Shown: in pieces, positions 42,644 to 50,471 of the stretch
How positions within the stretch are numbered: the stretch's first letter is position 1
Layout of the letters: each line of letters begins with the position of its first letter
NCBI GenBank assembly: GCA_947499005.1
Contig: CANMML010000015.1
Location: 1-64,000 of the forward strand
Length of the DNA: 64,000 nt
Source of the DNA: an uncultured Aquimarina sp.
Lineage (GTDB): Bacteria; Bacteroidota; Bacteroidia; Flavobacteriales; Flavobacteriaceae
Direction: 5' to 3'
Notes under the pieces: generated by a model
What the model was told of the DNA's origin: nothing
What the model saw: only the letters and a program-made list of their open reading frames with translations
Database searches by the model: none
Translations under genes and position numbers: made by a program

Positions 42644-43238
42644 TAAAAATATAGTCTTTTTATTATTCGGTATTCTTTTGTTTTCATGTGCAAAACCTAC
42701 AAGAATTCCTTTATTAGTATCAAGTGCTTTTTTGCAAAATATTGATACTATTAAAGTTTACAATCCTTATCAATTTGATAATGGCGTTAATCAAATATCA
42801 TTTAGTAATCTACCTGAAAATTTAAGAAAGATGAAAGGTGATCCAAGAAAAGCATCTGATACATGGAATAAGATAAGAAACGTTTACGGGGGAAGTAGTA
42901 TTATTAATGTTGATTCAATTGATAAATCAAAAATTGTAGTCCACAGAAGAATTGAAAATTGGATTAATAAAGAAGGTAAGTTAATTAACAATCCAACAAA
43001 TATTAAAGAGTTTAAAGAATTAATGTCAAATGAAGGTATAAATCATACAGATTATGAAATTTTTAAAGAAAAACAAATTGAATGGACTGGTGGTACTAAA
43101 AGTGATTACTTGGAATTAAAATACATGGGAACAATTAATTGTGTTACAATAAATAAAAAAGGAAATATTCGTATTAGTACTTATTTAGAATCTCAAATCG
43201 ATTATTGGAAATCAAGAGGTAAACATTTTACGGAGTAA
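42618..43238 (+). CDS. Immunity-type lipoprotein, first of a paralogous pair
   Basis: 206 residues with a signal peptide and lipobox LLFSC. It shares with the next gene product the pattern I..LVSS..L.NID(T/S)IK...PY, SNLP..LR, IKEFKELMSNEGI.. and YEI.KEK.IE, so the two are tandem duplicates. It overlaps the candidate effector gene by 26 bases. Duplicated periplasm-facing lipoproteins behind an effector are typical of immunity genes. ATG at 42621 is an equal start. Confidence 0.5.
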   Translation: MMKLKSIINKNIVFLLFGILLFSCAKPTRIPLLVSSAFLQNIDTIKVYNPYQFDNGVNQISFSNLPENLRKMKGDPRKASDTWNKIRNVYGGSSIINVDSIDKSKIVVHRRIENWINKEGKLINNPTNIKEFKELMSNEGINHTDYEIFKEKQIEWTGGTKSDYLELKYMGTINCVTINKKGNIRISTYLESQIDYWKSRGKHFTE

Positions 43239-43251
43239 TAATTTTATTAAA

Positions 43252-43827
43252 ATGAAATTATCAGTTATTTCAAAAAATAAGTATTGTTTTTTTGTGTTAT
43301 GTGGGTTCGTTTTTTCATGTAACGAGCCATCTAATATTACGATTTTAGTTTCTAGTGATTACTTAACAAATATAGATTCAATTAAAACGCAAACACCGTA
43401 TAGAGTTTTGAATGCAGGACATGGTTATCGTTTATCAAATTTACCAACAAAATTAAGAGATAAAAGAGATAGTAAATATAAATACGATGCTTGGGACGAA
43501 ATTACAGAAAAATATAAAGCAGAAAGTACAGTTCATATTGATACAATTTCAGATTCAAAAATTGAAATAGGAAGATATACAGTTAAATGGCTATACGATA
43601 ATAATAATCAATCAGTTGAAAAGAGAATTAGTATAAGCGAATTTAAAGAATTGTTAAATAAAGAAGGTGTAAAGTCGGAAGACTATAAAATTATTAAAGA
43701 AAAGGAAGTTGAATATGATGGAAATATAAAAAATACAATTTTACATATTCAGTATAAAGGTACTTTTAATAGGGTAGGAATATCTCGTAAAGGAGAAATA
43801 ACTGTAGATACTGATTTGATACAATAG
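43252..43827 (+). CDS. Immunity-type lipoprotein, second of a paralogous pair
   Basis: 191 residues with lipobox FVFSC. It is related to the preceding lipoprotein over its whole length (ILVSSDYLTNIDSIK, SNLPTKLR, ISEFKELLNKEGV, YKIIKEKEVEYDG). It may protect against the same toxin or against a variant carried by relatives. It is followed by a strong terminator, which ends this cargo operon. Confidence 0.5.
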   Translation: MKLSVISKNKYCFFVLCGFVFSCNEPSNITILVSSDYLTNIDSIKTQTPYRVLNAGHGYRLSNLPTKLRDKRDSKYKYDAWDEITEKYKAESTVHIDTISDSKIEIGRYTVKWLYDNNNQSVEKRISISEFKELLNKEGVKSEDYKIIKEKEVEYDGNIKNTILHIQYKGTFNRVGISRKGEITVDTDLIQ

Positions 43828-44132
43828 ATAAGTTAATTAAAACTTGGGGGATTGCAATAAGTTTAGTCTTTTATTGCAGTCGTTAAGGAGTGCTCAGTGC
43901 ACTCCTTTTTTTCTTTTAATTTTAAATTGGAGGTAATACCGAGATAGATTTTTTATGCAAGTAGCGCCATAGATTTAAAAACACCTTTGCGTCGTTGTAA
44001 CAGTGCTGTGACAAAACATTTTCCCTGCTGAGATAGTAAAGTATATCACTTTCGTCTAAATTTAAAGCACCTGTATTATAAGAAAGATAATCAGTTTTAG
44101 AATTTCATGAATGAAAATATAAAAAATAGTAT
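43828..44132. other. Non-coding gap between cargo operons
   Basis: It holds the terminator at 43885-43914 and then about 215 bases in which I see no gene or clear structure. Confidence 0.5.
43885..43914 (+). terminator. Terminator of the PAAR cargo operon
   Basis: A 9-bp stem (AAGGAGTGC / GCACTCCTT) with a five-base loop and a run of T, 58 bases after the second immunity-type lipoprotein gene. Confidence 0.85.
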
Positions 44133-45329
44133 ATGCAGCTAAAAACCACTTCAAAATTACTCTTTGTAGTTCTATTTTTCTCGTGTAACCAAATTCGAAA
44201 AAAAGATAATTGCCTTGAGCTTGAAGAAAAATTGATTCAAGAAAACAAATTAAAAGACAAAGAAATAAGTCGTTTGAGTATTGAAAATCTTAAACTGAAA
44301 GATAGAATTTCTAATATTGAAAGCTCCTCTGGTAATTTTGTAAAGAGGGAGTATATCAATTTTACCTTAACCACAAGAAGTAATCTTGTAGAGTCAATAT
44401 TTAAAGAATTAGATTTCGATAAGTTCGATTTCTACCGTCAATTAACAAATTTAAATGGAGGAAGAATATATGATGATTTTAAAGAAGCATGGGTGCAGAA
44501 TAGTTTAGATGTAGTTAAATTCATGTGGCATAGTATTGATGATCGTAGTACAGAAAGTATTAAATCGTTATTTCCTTTAAAGGACAGAAATAAGTTTTTT
44601 AGATTTTTATCCAATAACGAATCATATAAAAAATCAGGATTAGCTGCGATTGTTCAAGGTCTTATTTTTACTTACGAAGAAATTAACGAAAATGAAGAAA
44701 AAAGATCTTTGTTTTCTGAATTCGAAGAATGTCTCTACACTAATGATGATGAAAATAAGCTTATTTCTGATTCTCCATGCAACGAAATTTTAAGCGAATT
44801 CATTGCTACAGATAGGGTAAAAAACTTATTGAATGGGCTTAATTATTCTGAACTTAGAAATCAACAAGGCGATTTCACATCGGAAAGAGTTTTTTATGTT
44901 TACTCATTTTGGGCAAGGCGCTTTCAAGAGAAAAATGACAAACTGGTTTATAATATTTTAAAAGATTTGCAAAATGTGGTTTTTGATAATCCTGAAGCTT
45001 TTTTTGAAAGAAGAATCTTTTTGAGCAAATTCCTTTCAACCTTCATTTATGATGGTTACGAAGATGAAGAAAACAAATCTCCTGAATTGATGAAATTATT
45101 TTTCTCAGAAAGATTGATAAATAATATAAAATTGAATGCCACTCACTATAAACCTATTATGGATATTCAAAACAAAGATTTTTTGTATAACTGGGGAAAT
45201 CTAAGAATTGTATTTGACGAAAAGTTAGATAGAGCTTGTTATGTTGAAAGTAAAACTGATAGCGGCTGTTTTAGTTTTGAACTTATTAGCACCGAAGATG
45301 GTTATAAAATTGATGAAATAATTTTTTAA
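44133..45329 (+). CDS. Large lipoprotein of unknown function
   Basis: 398 residues with a short signal peptide and lipobox VLFFSC, a coiled-coil stretch (ELEEKLIQENKLKDKEISRLS to DRISNIES), then a largely helical domain and a C-terminal NWGNLRIVFDEKLDRACYV...GYKIDEIIF part. I recognise no family. It is alone on its transcript, after a terminator and convergent with the integrase. It could be a further immunity or exclusion lipoprotein. Confidence 0.45.
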   Translation: MQLKTTSKLLFVVLFFSCNQIRKKDNCLELEEKLIQENKLKDKEISRLSIENLKLKDRISNIESSSGNFVKREYINFTLTTRSNLVESIFKELDFDKFDFYRQLTNLNGGRIYDDFKEAWVQNSLDVVKFMWHSIDDRSTESIKSLFPLKDRNKFFRFLSNNESYKKSGLAAIVQGLIFTYEEINENEEKRSLFSEFEECLYTNDDENKLISDSPCNEILSEFIATDRVKNLLNGLNYSELRNQQGDFTSERVFYVYSFWARRFQEKNDKLVYNILKDLQNVVFDNPEAFFERRIFLSKFLSTFIYDGYEDEENKSPELMKLFFSERLINNIKLNATHYKPIMDIQNKDFLYNWGNLRIVFDEKLDRACYVESKTDSGCFSFELISTEDGYKIDEIIF

Positions 45330-45417
45330 TAATTATAGTAGACCTTTTTACTGAATTAATTATCAATATTATAAGCTAAAAGTTGAGAATAAAGATTTTT
45401 ATCTGTAATAAGGGGCA

Positions 45418-46683
45418 TTAAATCTCTCCAATTCCAGAAACAGCATCATCATCGGTTAAAAGTCCCATTGATTTTAAGTACCTCTCTGTAGATGTTATAG
45501 TGCTATGCCTACACATTAGTTGAATTTTTCGAATGTCTTTTTCAGCTTCATACCATTTACAACATGCAGTATGTTTGAACCCGTATAGTGTATGATCTTT
45601 GCTAAATTCAAAATGATCTTTAACTTTCTTAAAGTGCTTTGTCATAAAGTTTTTTCCCATTTGAGTACTAGAAGGTTTTTCGTTCGAACCAAAAAGAAAA
45701 TCATCTGAATGAAAATTATCTAAATTCATTTTAAGTATCATTTTCCTTAAAGATGGAGCAATAGGAAGTAAGTCACATTTTTTAACTTTACTTTGTTCAC
45801 ACCAAATGCGAATAACATTTTGTTTAAGGTCGATATCTTTAACTTTTAGGTCACGTAATTCCCCTGGTCGAATTAACGTATAATAGAGAAATGAAATTAT
45901 AGTCCATAAATATGGGTCAGTATTCAAAATGAATACTTTCATATCAGCTATTTCTTTATCAGTATATGGAATGTTTTTTGTTCCATAATTTGTAGGTAGT
46001 TCATCAAATTTATCGAAAGGATTTTTTTTCTTACTAATCCAACCTTGATCGATGCAATTAGAATAAAAAGCACTTACAACACCAATTTTATTATTACATG
46101 TTTTTGATTCATTTTTTAGATCGGTTAGTATATATAATTGAAAATCCTGTATCACCTCAAAAGTTATATCTGATATATATACAAGCGGTTTTCTTCTTTT
46201 ACTGCCCCAAATGATAAAGTTTCGCATTTCTTTTTTGAAAGTCTCTATACCTCTATCCTTGTATTTTTTTGCTTCCCTAAGAGTTATTATAGCGTCTAAA
46301 GCTGTCGTGATTTGTTTTTTCTCTTTCTTGCGCTGCTTCTTTATCCGTTTTAATTGCTCGTATTCTTTTTGTTGTTTGGAAACTTTAGCGTTTATGTGAT
46401 ACCCTTCTTTAAGTAGTTTGTTTACTCTCTTAACATCATCTTTTAAGAAGGCGTTTTTTTCTGCGGTTGTTTTATATTTTGCAGGAATGAACCTTCGTTT
46501 TCGAACTAATTGCCCCTTTTGAGCATCCCAAACATAGAATTTTATATAATCTCCTTTTTGTGATGTCGATCTTACTATTTCTGCTTTTCTGAATTCTGGC
46601 ATTAACTGAAATTCTGATTTACCTACGAGATTGTAAGTATCGATTATCATTTCAGCATTTTTTACTGCCACCTTTACTGCCAA
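45418..46683 (-). CDS. Tyrosine recombinase (integrase) of the element
   Basis: 421 residues with the phage-integrase layout: a helical SAM-like core-binding domain (about 150-245) and a C-terminal catalytic domain. Visible catalytic parts are TLIRPGELRDLK (Arg), the box II segment GFKHTACCKW, where the usual RH(T) is KH(T), CRHSTITSTERYLK with His and the Tyr nucleophile. The start is TTG at 46683; an ATG at 46650 is an alternative. It is adjacent to the tRNA-Pro gene whose 3' end is the att site, so it is the recombinase that integrated the element. Confidence 0.85.
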   Translation of the reverse strand: MAVKVAVKNAEMIIDTYNLVGKSEFQLMPEFRKAEIVRSTSQKGDYIKFYVWDAQKGQLVRKRRFIPAKYKTTAEKNAFLKDDVKRVNKLLKEGYHINAKVSKQQKEYEQLKRIKKQRKKEKKQITTALDAIITLREAKKYKDRGIETFKKEMRNFIIWGSKRRKPLVYISDITFEVIQDFQLYILTDLKNESKTCNNKIGVVSAFYSNCIDQGWISKKKNPFDKFDELPTNYGTKNIPYTDKEIADMKVFILNTDPYLWTIISFLYYTLIRPGELRDLKVKDIDLKQNVIRIWCEQSKVKKCDLLPIAPSLRKMILKMNLDNFHSDDFLFGSNEKPSSTQMGKNFMTKHFKKVKDHFEFSKDHTLYGFKHTACCKWYEAEKDIRKIQLMCRHSTITSTERYLKSMGLLTDDDAVSGIGEI

Positions 46684-46702
46684 CCCCGAAGTCCTTAAAC
46701 CA

Positions 46703-46740
46703 ACAAACCCGCCATTATCTGTTGATAATGACGGGTTTGT
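46703..46740 (-). terminator. Terminator between tRNA-Pro and integrase
   Basis: A 17-bp stem with one mismatch (ACAAACCCGCCATTATC / GATAATGACGGGTTTGT) and a four-base loop directly downstream of tRNA-Pro on the minus strand. It lies within the element and replaces the terminator displaced to 24676-24707. Confidence 0.7.
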
Positions 46741-46745
46741 ATTAG

Positions 46746-46820
46746 TCGGGGTAGCAGGATTCGAACCTGCGACCTCCTGCTCCCAAAGCAGGCGCGATAA
46801 CCGGGCTACGCTATACCCCG
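46746..46820 (-). tRNA. tRNA-Pro (anticodon TGG)
   Basis: The minus strand folds as a cloverleaf: acceptor 5' CGGGGTA pairs with TACCCCG, the anticodon arm is CCTGC-TTTGGGA-GCAGG with anticodon TGG, and the T arm is GCAGG-TTCGAAT-CCTGC. No CCA is encoded. Its 3' 26 bases are the attachment site of the element. A -7 box TATATTTG lies on the minus strand at 46840-46833. Confidence 0.95.
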
Positions 46821-46832
46821 AAATTCGGATTG

Positions 46833-46840
46833 CAAATATA
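46833..46840 (-). promoter_or_regulatory. Promoter -7 box of tRNA-Pro
   Basis: TATATTTG on the minus strand matches TAnnTTTG and lies 13 bases upstream of the tRNA 5' end. Confidence 0.6.
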
Positions 46841-46872
46841 CAACCTTTTTTAATTTGAAAAACATAAAAAAT

Positions 46873-46900
46873 AAAAAATCGTACCCAAGCACGATTTTTT
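46873..46900 (-). terminator. Terminator of the yceI-like gene
   Basis: AAAAAATCGT / ACGATTTTTT stem with an eight-base loop, 30 bases after the end of the minus-strand gene. Confidence 0.65.
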
Positions 46901-46929
46901 ATCTATAGTAAGTTCTAGTGTATTTAGAA

Positions 46930-47547
46930 TTAAGCCTTTTTTAAGAATACTAAAGCTTCAATAGCTACGTCTTCCCAAGTCTTACTTACTCCATCAGTAC
47001 CTGTATGGAGTACTTCACAAGCTTTGTGAATAGAGTTATAAGCTTTTACAGCTCCAAATTCTAACATATTTAAAGATCCTTCTAATTTAACATGACGATC
47101 TTGGATGGTATGCTTTAATGGAATTTCTTTAGTCTCTCCATTCATTTTCAAGTTTAATACAATTTCAGATCCTTTTGTAGCAAAAGTCCCAGTTAAAAAT
47201 TCGGTATTATCCATAAAACCAAAGAATAACTCTTTTAATTTTCCATCACGGATAGCATTGTCACTCCAAACACTACTTGTCGGAATAGAGAATTCAGCGC
47301 CATTAAAAGCGTCAAGAGCTGTTGCTGCTACAGGAGCATTCGTTACATTGATGGTTTTAAATTTTCCTTTAACCCCTTTTTTCTCTGTAAACTTATACCC
47401 CGTCCAATACACTTCGCTTCCGCTAGAAGATATTTGGTATCCGTCTTTAGTAGCAACTGTAGTTTCTTGTTTAGGAGCTTCTTTCTTTTTACAAGAAGTA
47501 GCCATTAATGTCAATCCCGAAGCAAGTAATAAAATTAATTTTTTCAT
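46930..47547 (-). CDS. YceI-family lipoprotein
   Basis: 205 residues: signal peptide with lipobox ATSC (Cys19), then a YceI-like lipocalin-type domain (SSSGSEVYWTGYKFTEKKGVKGKFKTINV, FNGAEFSIPTSSVWSDNAIRDGKLKELFFG). YceI proteins bind polyisoprenoid-type lipids in the periplasm; the function in Bacteroidota is not established. It is the first chromosomal gene outside the element. Confidence 0.75.
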   Translation of the reverse strand: MKKLILLLASGLTLMATSCKKKEAPKQETTVATKDGYQISSSGSEVYWTGYKFTEKKGVKGKFKTINVTNAPVAATALDAFNGAEFSIPTSSVWSDNAIRDGKLKELFFGFMDNTEFLTGTFATKGSEIVLNLKMNGETKEIPLKHTIQDRHVKLEGSLNMLEFGAVKAYNSIHKACEVLHTGTDGVSKTWEDVAIEALVFLKKA

Positions 47548-47571
47548 TGTTTTTGCGTTTTAGCTATGTGT

Positions 47572-48729
47572 TTAATTTAATTTTTTTTGAAAATATAAAA
47601 AACCTAGTATAGGCCCTATAGAAAGTAATAAGAATCCCCAATAGTTGTATAAATGTATTGAATACTCTGTTAATTGAATACTGACAATCGTTAAAGCATA
47701 CCCAATACAATTCACTAAAGTAATTGCAGTTCCTTTAACAGCAGCCGGAGCCGATTGGGCAACGAGTGTTGAAAATTGTGGGGAGTCTGCAATAACCATC
47801 ATTCCCCAGATTAATAAAAAAGCAATAAAAATTATTGAAGGTGCAAAAAAAGCGAAAGGACAAAGCAAGCAGCAAATCATAGAAATAGATAAGCTGTATT
47901 TTGCTACCCATTGACTAGAGTATTTTAAAGCTAAAAAGCCTCCATATATACAGGATAATGCACCGATACCTATTATAATAAATGACCAGAAAGAAATGGA
48001 TAAATCGGTGTTGTTTGTTTGGTTGTATAGTTTAATTAAAACAGGAACAAAAGCCCAGAAAGTATATAACTCCCACATATGGCCAAAGTACCCGAAAGCC
48101 GCTTTTTTGAAATTAATATTCTTAAAAGCGATCTTGATTTTTGATAAATCGAATTTTTGATTAGAAACGATATGATATGGGCCTTTAGGTACCGTAAACC
48201 CTACTAAAATAGCTCCAAAAGCAGCCAGTCCACTAGTCAATTGTATCACATCTTTTAAACTATCTTCAAGAGAAATATAATTGAAAAAATGAGGGATAGC
48301 GGTTCCTAATACTAACATTCCTACTAGAAAGCCCAAGGCTCGACCCAAACCATTTTGATAATAATCGGAGGCAAGCTTTATACCGATAGGATAGACGCCA
48401 GCTAATGCAATACCCGTAATTCCTCTAAAAAAAGTAATGCTATAGATATTGAGTTGAGGAAGTAAAAGTGCCCAGTTACTTGTAGCAGCTAATAACCCAC
48501 AAATAAAAAAAACTTTGGAGGGAGGAAACTTATCTGCAATACCTAGTAATGCTAAAGCGAGTGTTCCTAGAATAAAGCCAAATTGGGTAGCAGACGTAAA
48601 GATTCCTATGCTATCTATAGGAATATTCCATGTTTCAGCCAATTCTGGAATTACTGCATTAGCAGCAAACCAAACAGAAGTACATGCGAATTGTGATAAT
48701 ATAATGGTAACGATGACACGAATTCGCAT
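47572..48729 (-). CDS. MFS transporter
   Basis: 385 residues with about 12 transmembrane helices. The first helices (SVWFAANAVIPELAETWNI, SATQFGFILGTLALALLGIADKFPPSKVFF) have the MFS layout, with a GLADRF-like loop reading GIADKFPPSKVF. The substrate is not evident. Its start lies 6 bases after the end of the thioesterase gene, so the two are probably cotranscribed. Confidence 0.7.
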   Translation of the reverse strand: MRIRVIVTIILSQFACTSVWFAANAVIPELAETWNIPIDSIGIFTSATQFGFILGTLALALLGIADKFPPSKVFFICGLLAATSNWALLLPQLNIYSITFFRGITGIALAGVYPIGIKLASDYYQNGLGRALGFLVGMLVLGTAIPHFFNYISLEDSLKDVIQLTSGLAAFGAILVGFTVPKGPYHIVSNQKFDLSKIKIAFKNINFKKAAFGYFGHMWELYTFWAFVPVLIKLYNQTNNTDLSISFWSFIIIGIGALSCIYGGFLALKYSSQWVAKYSLSISMICCLLCPFAFFAPSIIFIAFLLIWGMMVIADSPQFSTLVAQSAPAAVKGTAITLVNCIGYALTIVSIQLTEYSIHLYNYWGFLLLSIGPILGFLYFQKKLN

Positions 48730-48735
48730 AGTAAA

Positions 48736-49275
48736 TTATAGTTCTAGTTTAATATTATAGTCTTTAAGAAGTTCTATATGTTCTTCTAATTTGAAACTCT
48801 CTTTCTTGAATTTTGCACGTCGTTCTTTTCCTTGAGCTTGGCGAATTGCACTTCGTACAAAACGTCTAACAGCATGCTCTGTATTTAAAATAAGTCCTGG
48901 AACTTGAGTCGATTTTCCGTTTTCATCGCGAGCTACCATGGTAAAAAAAGATGAATTACAATGCTTAATTTCACCTGTTTTGATATTCTCTGCCTCTACA
49001 CGAACTCCGATAACCATGGAAGATCTTCCAACGTAGTTTACAGCAGCTTTCATATGAACTAATTCGCCTACTTCTACAGGTTTTAAAAAGTCTACTTTAT
49101 CGACGCTGGCTGTGACTGCATAATGTCCAGAATATTTGGCAGCACATGCAAAAGCGATTTGATCCATTAAATTTAGAATATAGCCTCCGTGAATTTTACC
49201 ACTAAAATTAGAGTGGGAGGGTAGCATTAATTCAGAAATGGTAATATGTGAATCTTCGGGGTATTTGTAAGTCAT
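48736..49275 (-). CDS. Acyl-CoA thioesterase (hotdog fold)
   Basis: 179 residues with the YciA/BFIT-type hotdog pattern: ISELMLPSHSNFSGKIHGGYILNLMDQIAFACAAKYSGHYAVTASVDKVDFLKPVEVGELV. The SNFSGKIHGG...D segment carries the expected active-site region. It hydrolyses acyl-CoA in the cytoplasm; chain length cannot be told. The C-terminus adds a charged helix of about 45 residues. Confidence 0.8.
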   Translation of the reverse strand: MTYKYPEDSHITISELMLPSHSNFSGKIHGGYILNLMDQIAFACAAKYSGHYAVTASVDKVDFLKPVEVGELVHMKAAVNYVGRSSMVIGVRVEAENIKTGEIKHCNSSFFTMVARDENGKSTQVPGLILNTEHAVRRFVRSAIRQAQGKERRAKFKKESFKLEEHIELLKDYNIKLEL

Positions 49276-49279
49276 ATTT

Positions 49280-49306
49280 GGCTGTATGCCTTAAGCAATA
49301 GGCTTT
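49280..49306. repeat. Short dispersed intergenic repeat, copy 2
   Basis: GGCTGTATGC followed by TTAAGCAATAGGCTTT; see copy 1 at 2068-2101. A partly complementary AGCTTTAGCCTAGGGCTTAAAGC lies at about 49338-49361. Confidence 0.4.
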
Positions 49307-49361
49307 AGGCTTGTATTTTTATAAAACTATTTTGCTTAGAGCTTTAGCCTAGGGCTTAAAG

Positions 49362-49730
49362 CTAGTCTTTGTTGAAATGCGGAGAACTTTCCAGTTTGGC
49401 GTCTGTAATAAAGTATTTAGTATCTCCTAACCAAGGAAAGGTTGCATAGCGTTCTTTATAAGTTAGCTTTACATATTTGCCTTGTAAGTCTACTAACTTT
49501 TGGATTACTTCTTTTTGTCCATCTTCTACAGAAAACATAAAGATTTGCGCTCCCGATATCCCTTGGCTTATCTCTCCTTCATGCGTTTTGAAAACAACTC
49601 CTTTTTTGCTGAATTTGATCAATTCGCCACTACGAGTACCTTCACTGAAAGTCAAATAGTATGCTCCAGCAAAATATGCGGCATAGATAATTAAGAATAC
49701 AGAAATGATTAAAAACAAAATCTTTTTCAT
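49362..49730 (-). CDS. Membrane-anchored small protein, unknown function
   Basis: 122 residues from the ATG at 49730; a GTG one codon upstream is also in frame. An N-terminal transmembrane helix (ILFLIISVFLIIYAAYFAGAYY) is followed by a small beta-rich domain (GELIKFSKKGVVFKTHEGEISQ, KYVKLTYKERYATFPWLGDTKYFI). This is a common conserved flavobacterial type without assigned function. Confidence 0.55.
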   Translation of the reverse strand: MKKILFLIISVFLIIYAAYFAGAYYLTFSEGTRSGELIKFSKKGVVFKTHEGEISQGISGAQIFMFSVEDGQKEVIQKLVDLQGKYVKLTYKERYATFPWLGDTKYFITDAKLESSPHFNKD

Positions 49731-49834
49731 CACTAAAGGTATATAGGTTTCTTTGGTGCAAATTTAATTATATCCTTCAGAAAGAAGTGATGAAGCGAAA
49801 TATATTATTGGAAAAGTATTTAAAGCAAAAAAAC

Positions 49835-50392
49835 TTAATCAATTTTAACATGTCCCCAATTCTCACCCGTTTTAATACGCTGTAACTGCATAGTCGTCAC
49901 TCCAAATTGTTTGGCAATGATTTTTAAACGAGTTTTGCGATTAGGATCCATTAATTTTTTCTTGATCATCCTAACACGTCCTTCATTCAGTTTCGAATTT
50001 GTAATTCGAACCGATTTATCTTCGTAGATAGGGTTTTTATGTTGGTGCGCATAGCGCTCTGCTTTAGTAACCCATTTCAAGTTCGAAATATGATTATTAG
50101 CCTTGTCATAATCAACATGAACAACACTAACATAGCTATCATCGGGCTTTTCAATAAAAGCTTCAGCGATTAGTTTGTGTAAATACCTTGCAGAACGAGT
50201 ACCTGATTTTAAACGTATTTCGATTCTAGGATACCCTTTAAAAAGCACTGGGTTTTTAATATATCCAACAGTGTCTTGAGGTGATTCTAATTTCTTTACT
50301 CTACCATGAGACGAAACCATGTAAAATTCGTCATCACTTACGTTCTTGTCAAATTCGACAAGTTTCCAGTGTTCTATTAAATATTTATCCAT
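49835..50392 (-). CDS. NUMOD4/HNH-like DNA-binding protein
   Basis: 185 residues. An N-terminal NUMOD4-like motif (WKLVEF..., FYMVSSHGRVKKL) is followed by an HNH_3-like segment (LHKLIAEAFI...VVHVDYDKANNHISNLKWVTKAER) and a C-terminal helix-turn-helix (KIIAKQFGVTTMQLQRIKTG). Such proteins are homing-endonuclease relatives. Here it is a free-standing gene, not within an intron or intein, and may serve as a DNA-binding protein. Confidence 0.7.
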   Translation of the reverse strand: MDKYLIEHWKLVEFDKNVSDDEFYMVSSHGRVKKLESPQDTVGYIKNPVLFKGYPRIEIRLKSGTRSARYLHKLIAEAFIEKPDDSYVSVVHVDYDKANNHISNLKWVTKAERYAHQHKNPIYEDKSVRITNSKLNEGRVRMIKKKLMDPNRKTRLKIIAKQFGVTTMQLQRIKTGENWGHVKID

Positions 50393-50471
50393 TATAAGGG
50401 GGGGTAAATGGTTTACTAACCTAACAAATATACGAAATACAAATCATAGGCATTTTATAGTAAAATCAACG

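Larger units (their letters stand above)
24708..46770. mobile_element. 22-kb tRNA-Pro-integrated, prophage-like element
   Basis: It is bounded by a 26-bp direct repeat of the tRNA-Pro 3' end, and a tyrosine recombinase lies next to the intact tRNA. It contains a replication module (25431-28290), a structural and lysis-like module (28613-37550), small membrane proteins, a repressor (38882-39325) and cargo with type VI effector and immunity-like genes (40010-45329). No terminase, portal, tail or conjugation gene is seen, nor a recognisable packaging ATPase. A tailless virus or a satellite-like element are the main alternatives. Confidence 0.85.

Noticed and set aside
24708-46770. CRISPR array or restriction/defence island in the element
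   Set aside because: No regularly spaced repeats, Cas genes, methyltransferases or known defence nucleases were found. The accessory genes fit type VI cargo better.
49835-50392. Active homing endonuclease in an intron or intein
   Set aside because: It is a free-standing gene between ordinary genes, with no split host gene around it.
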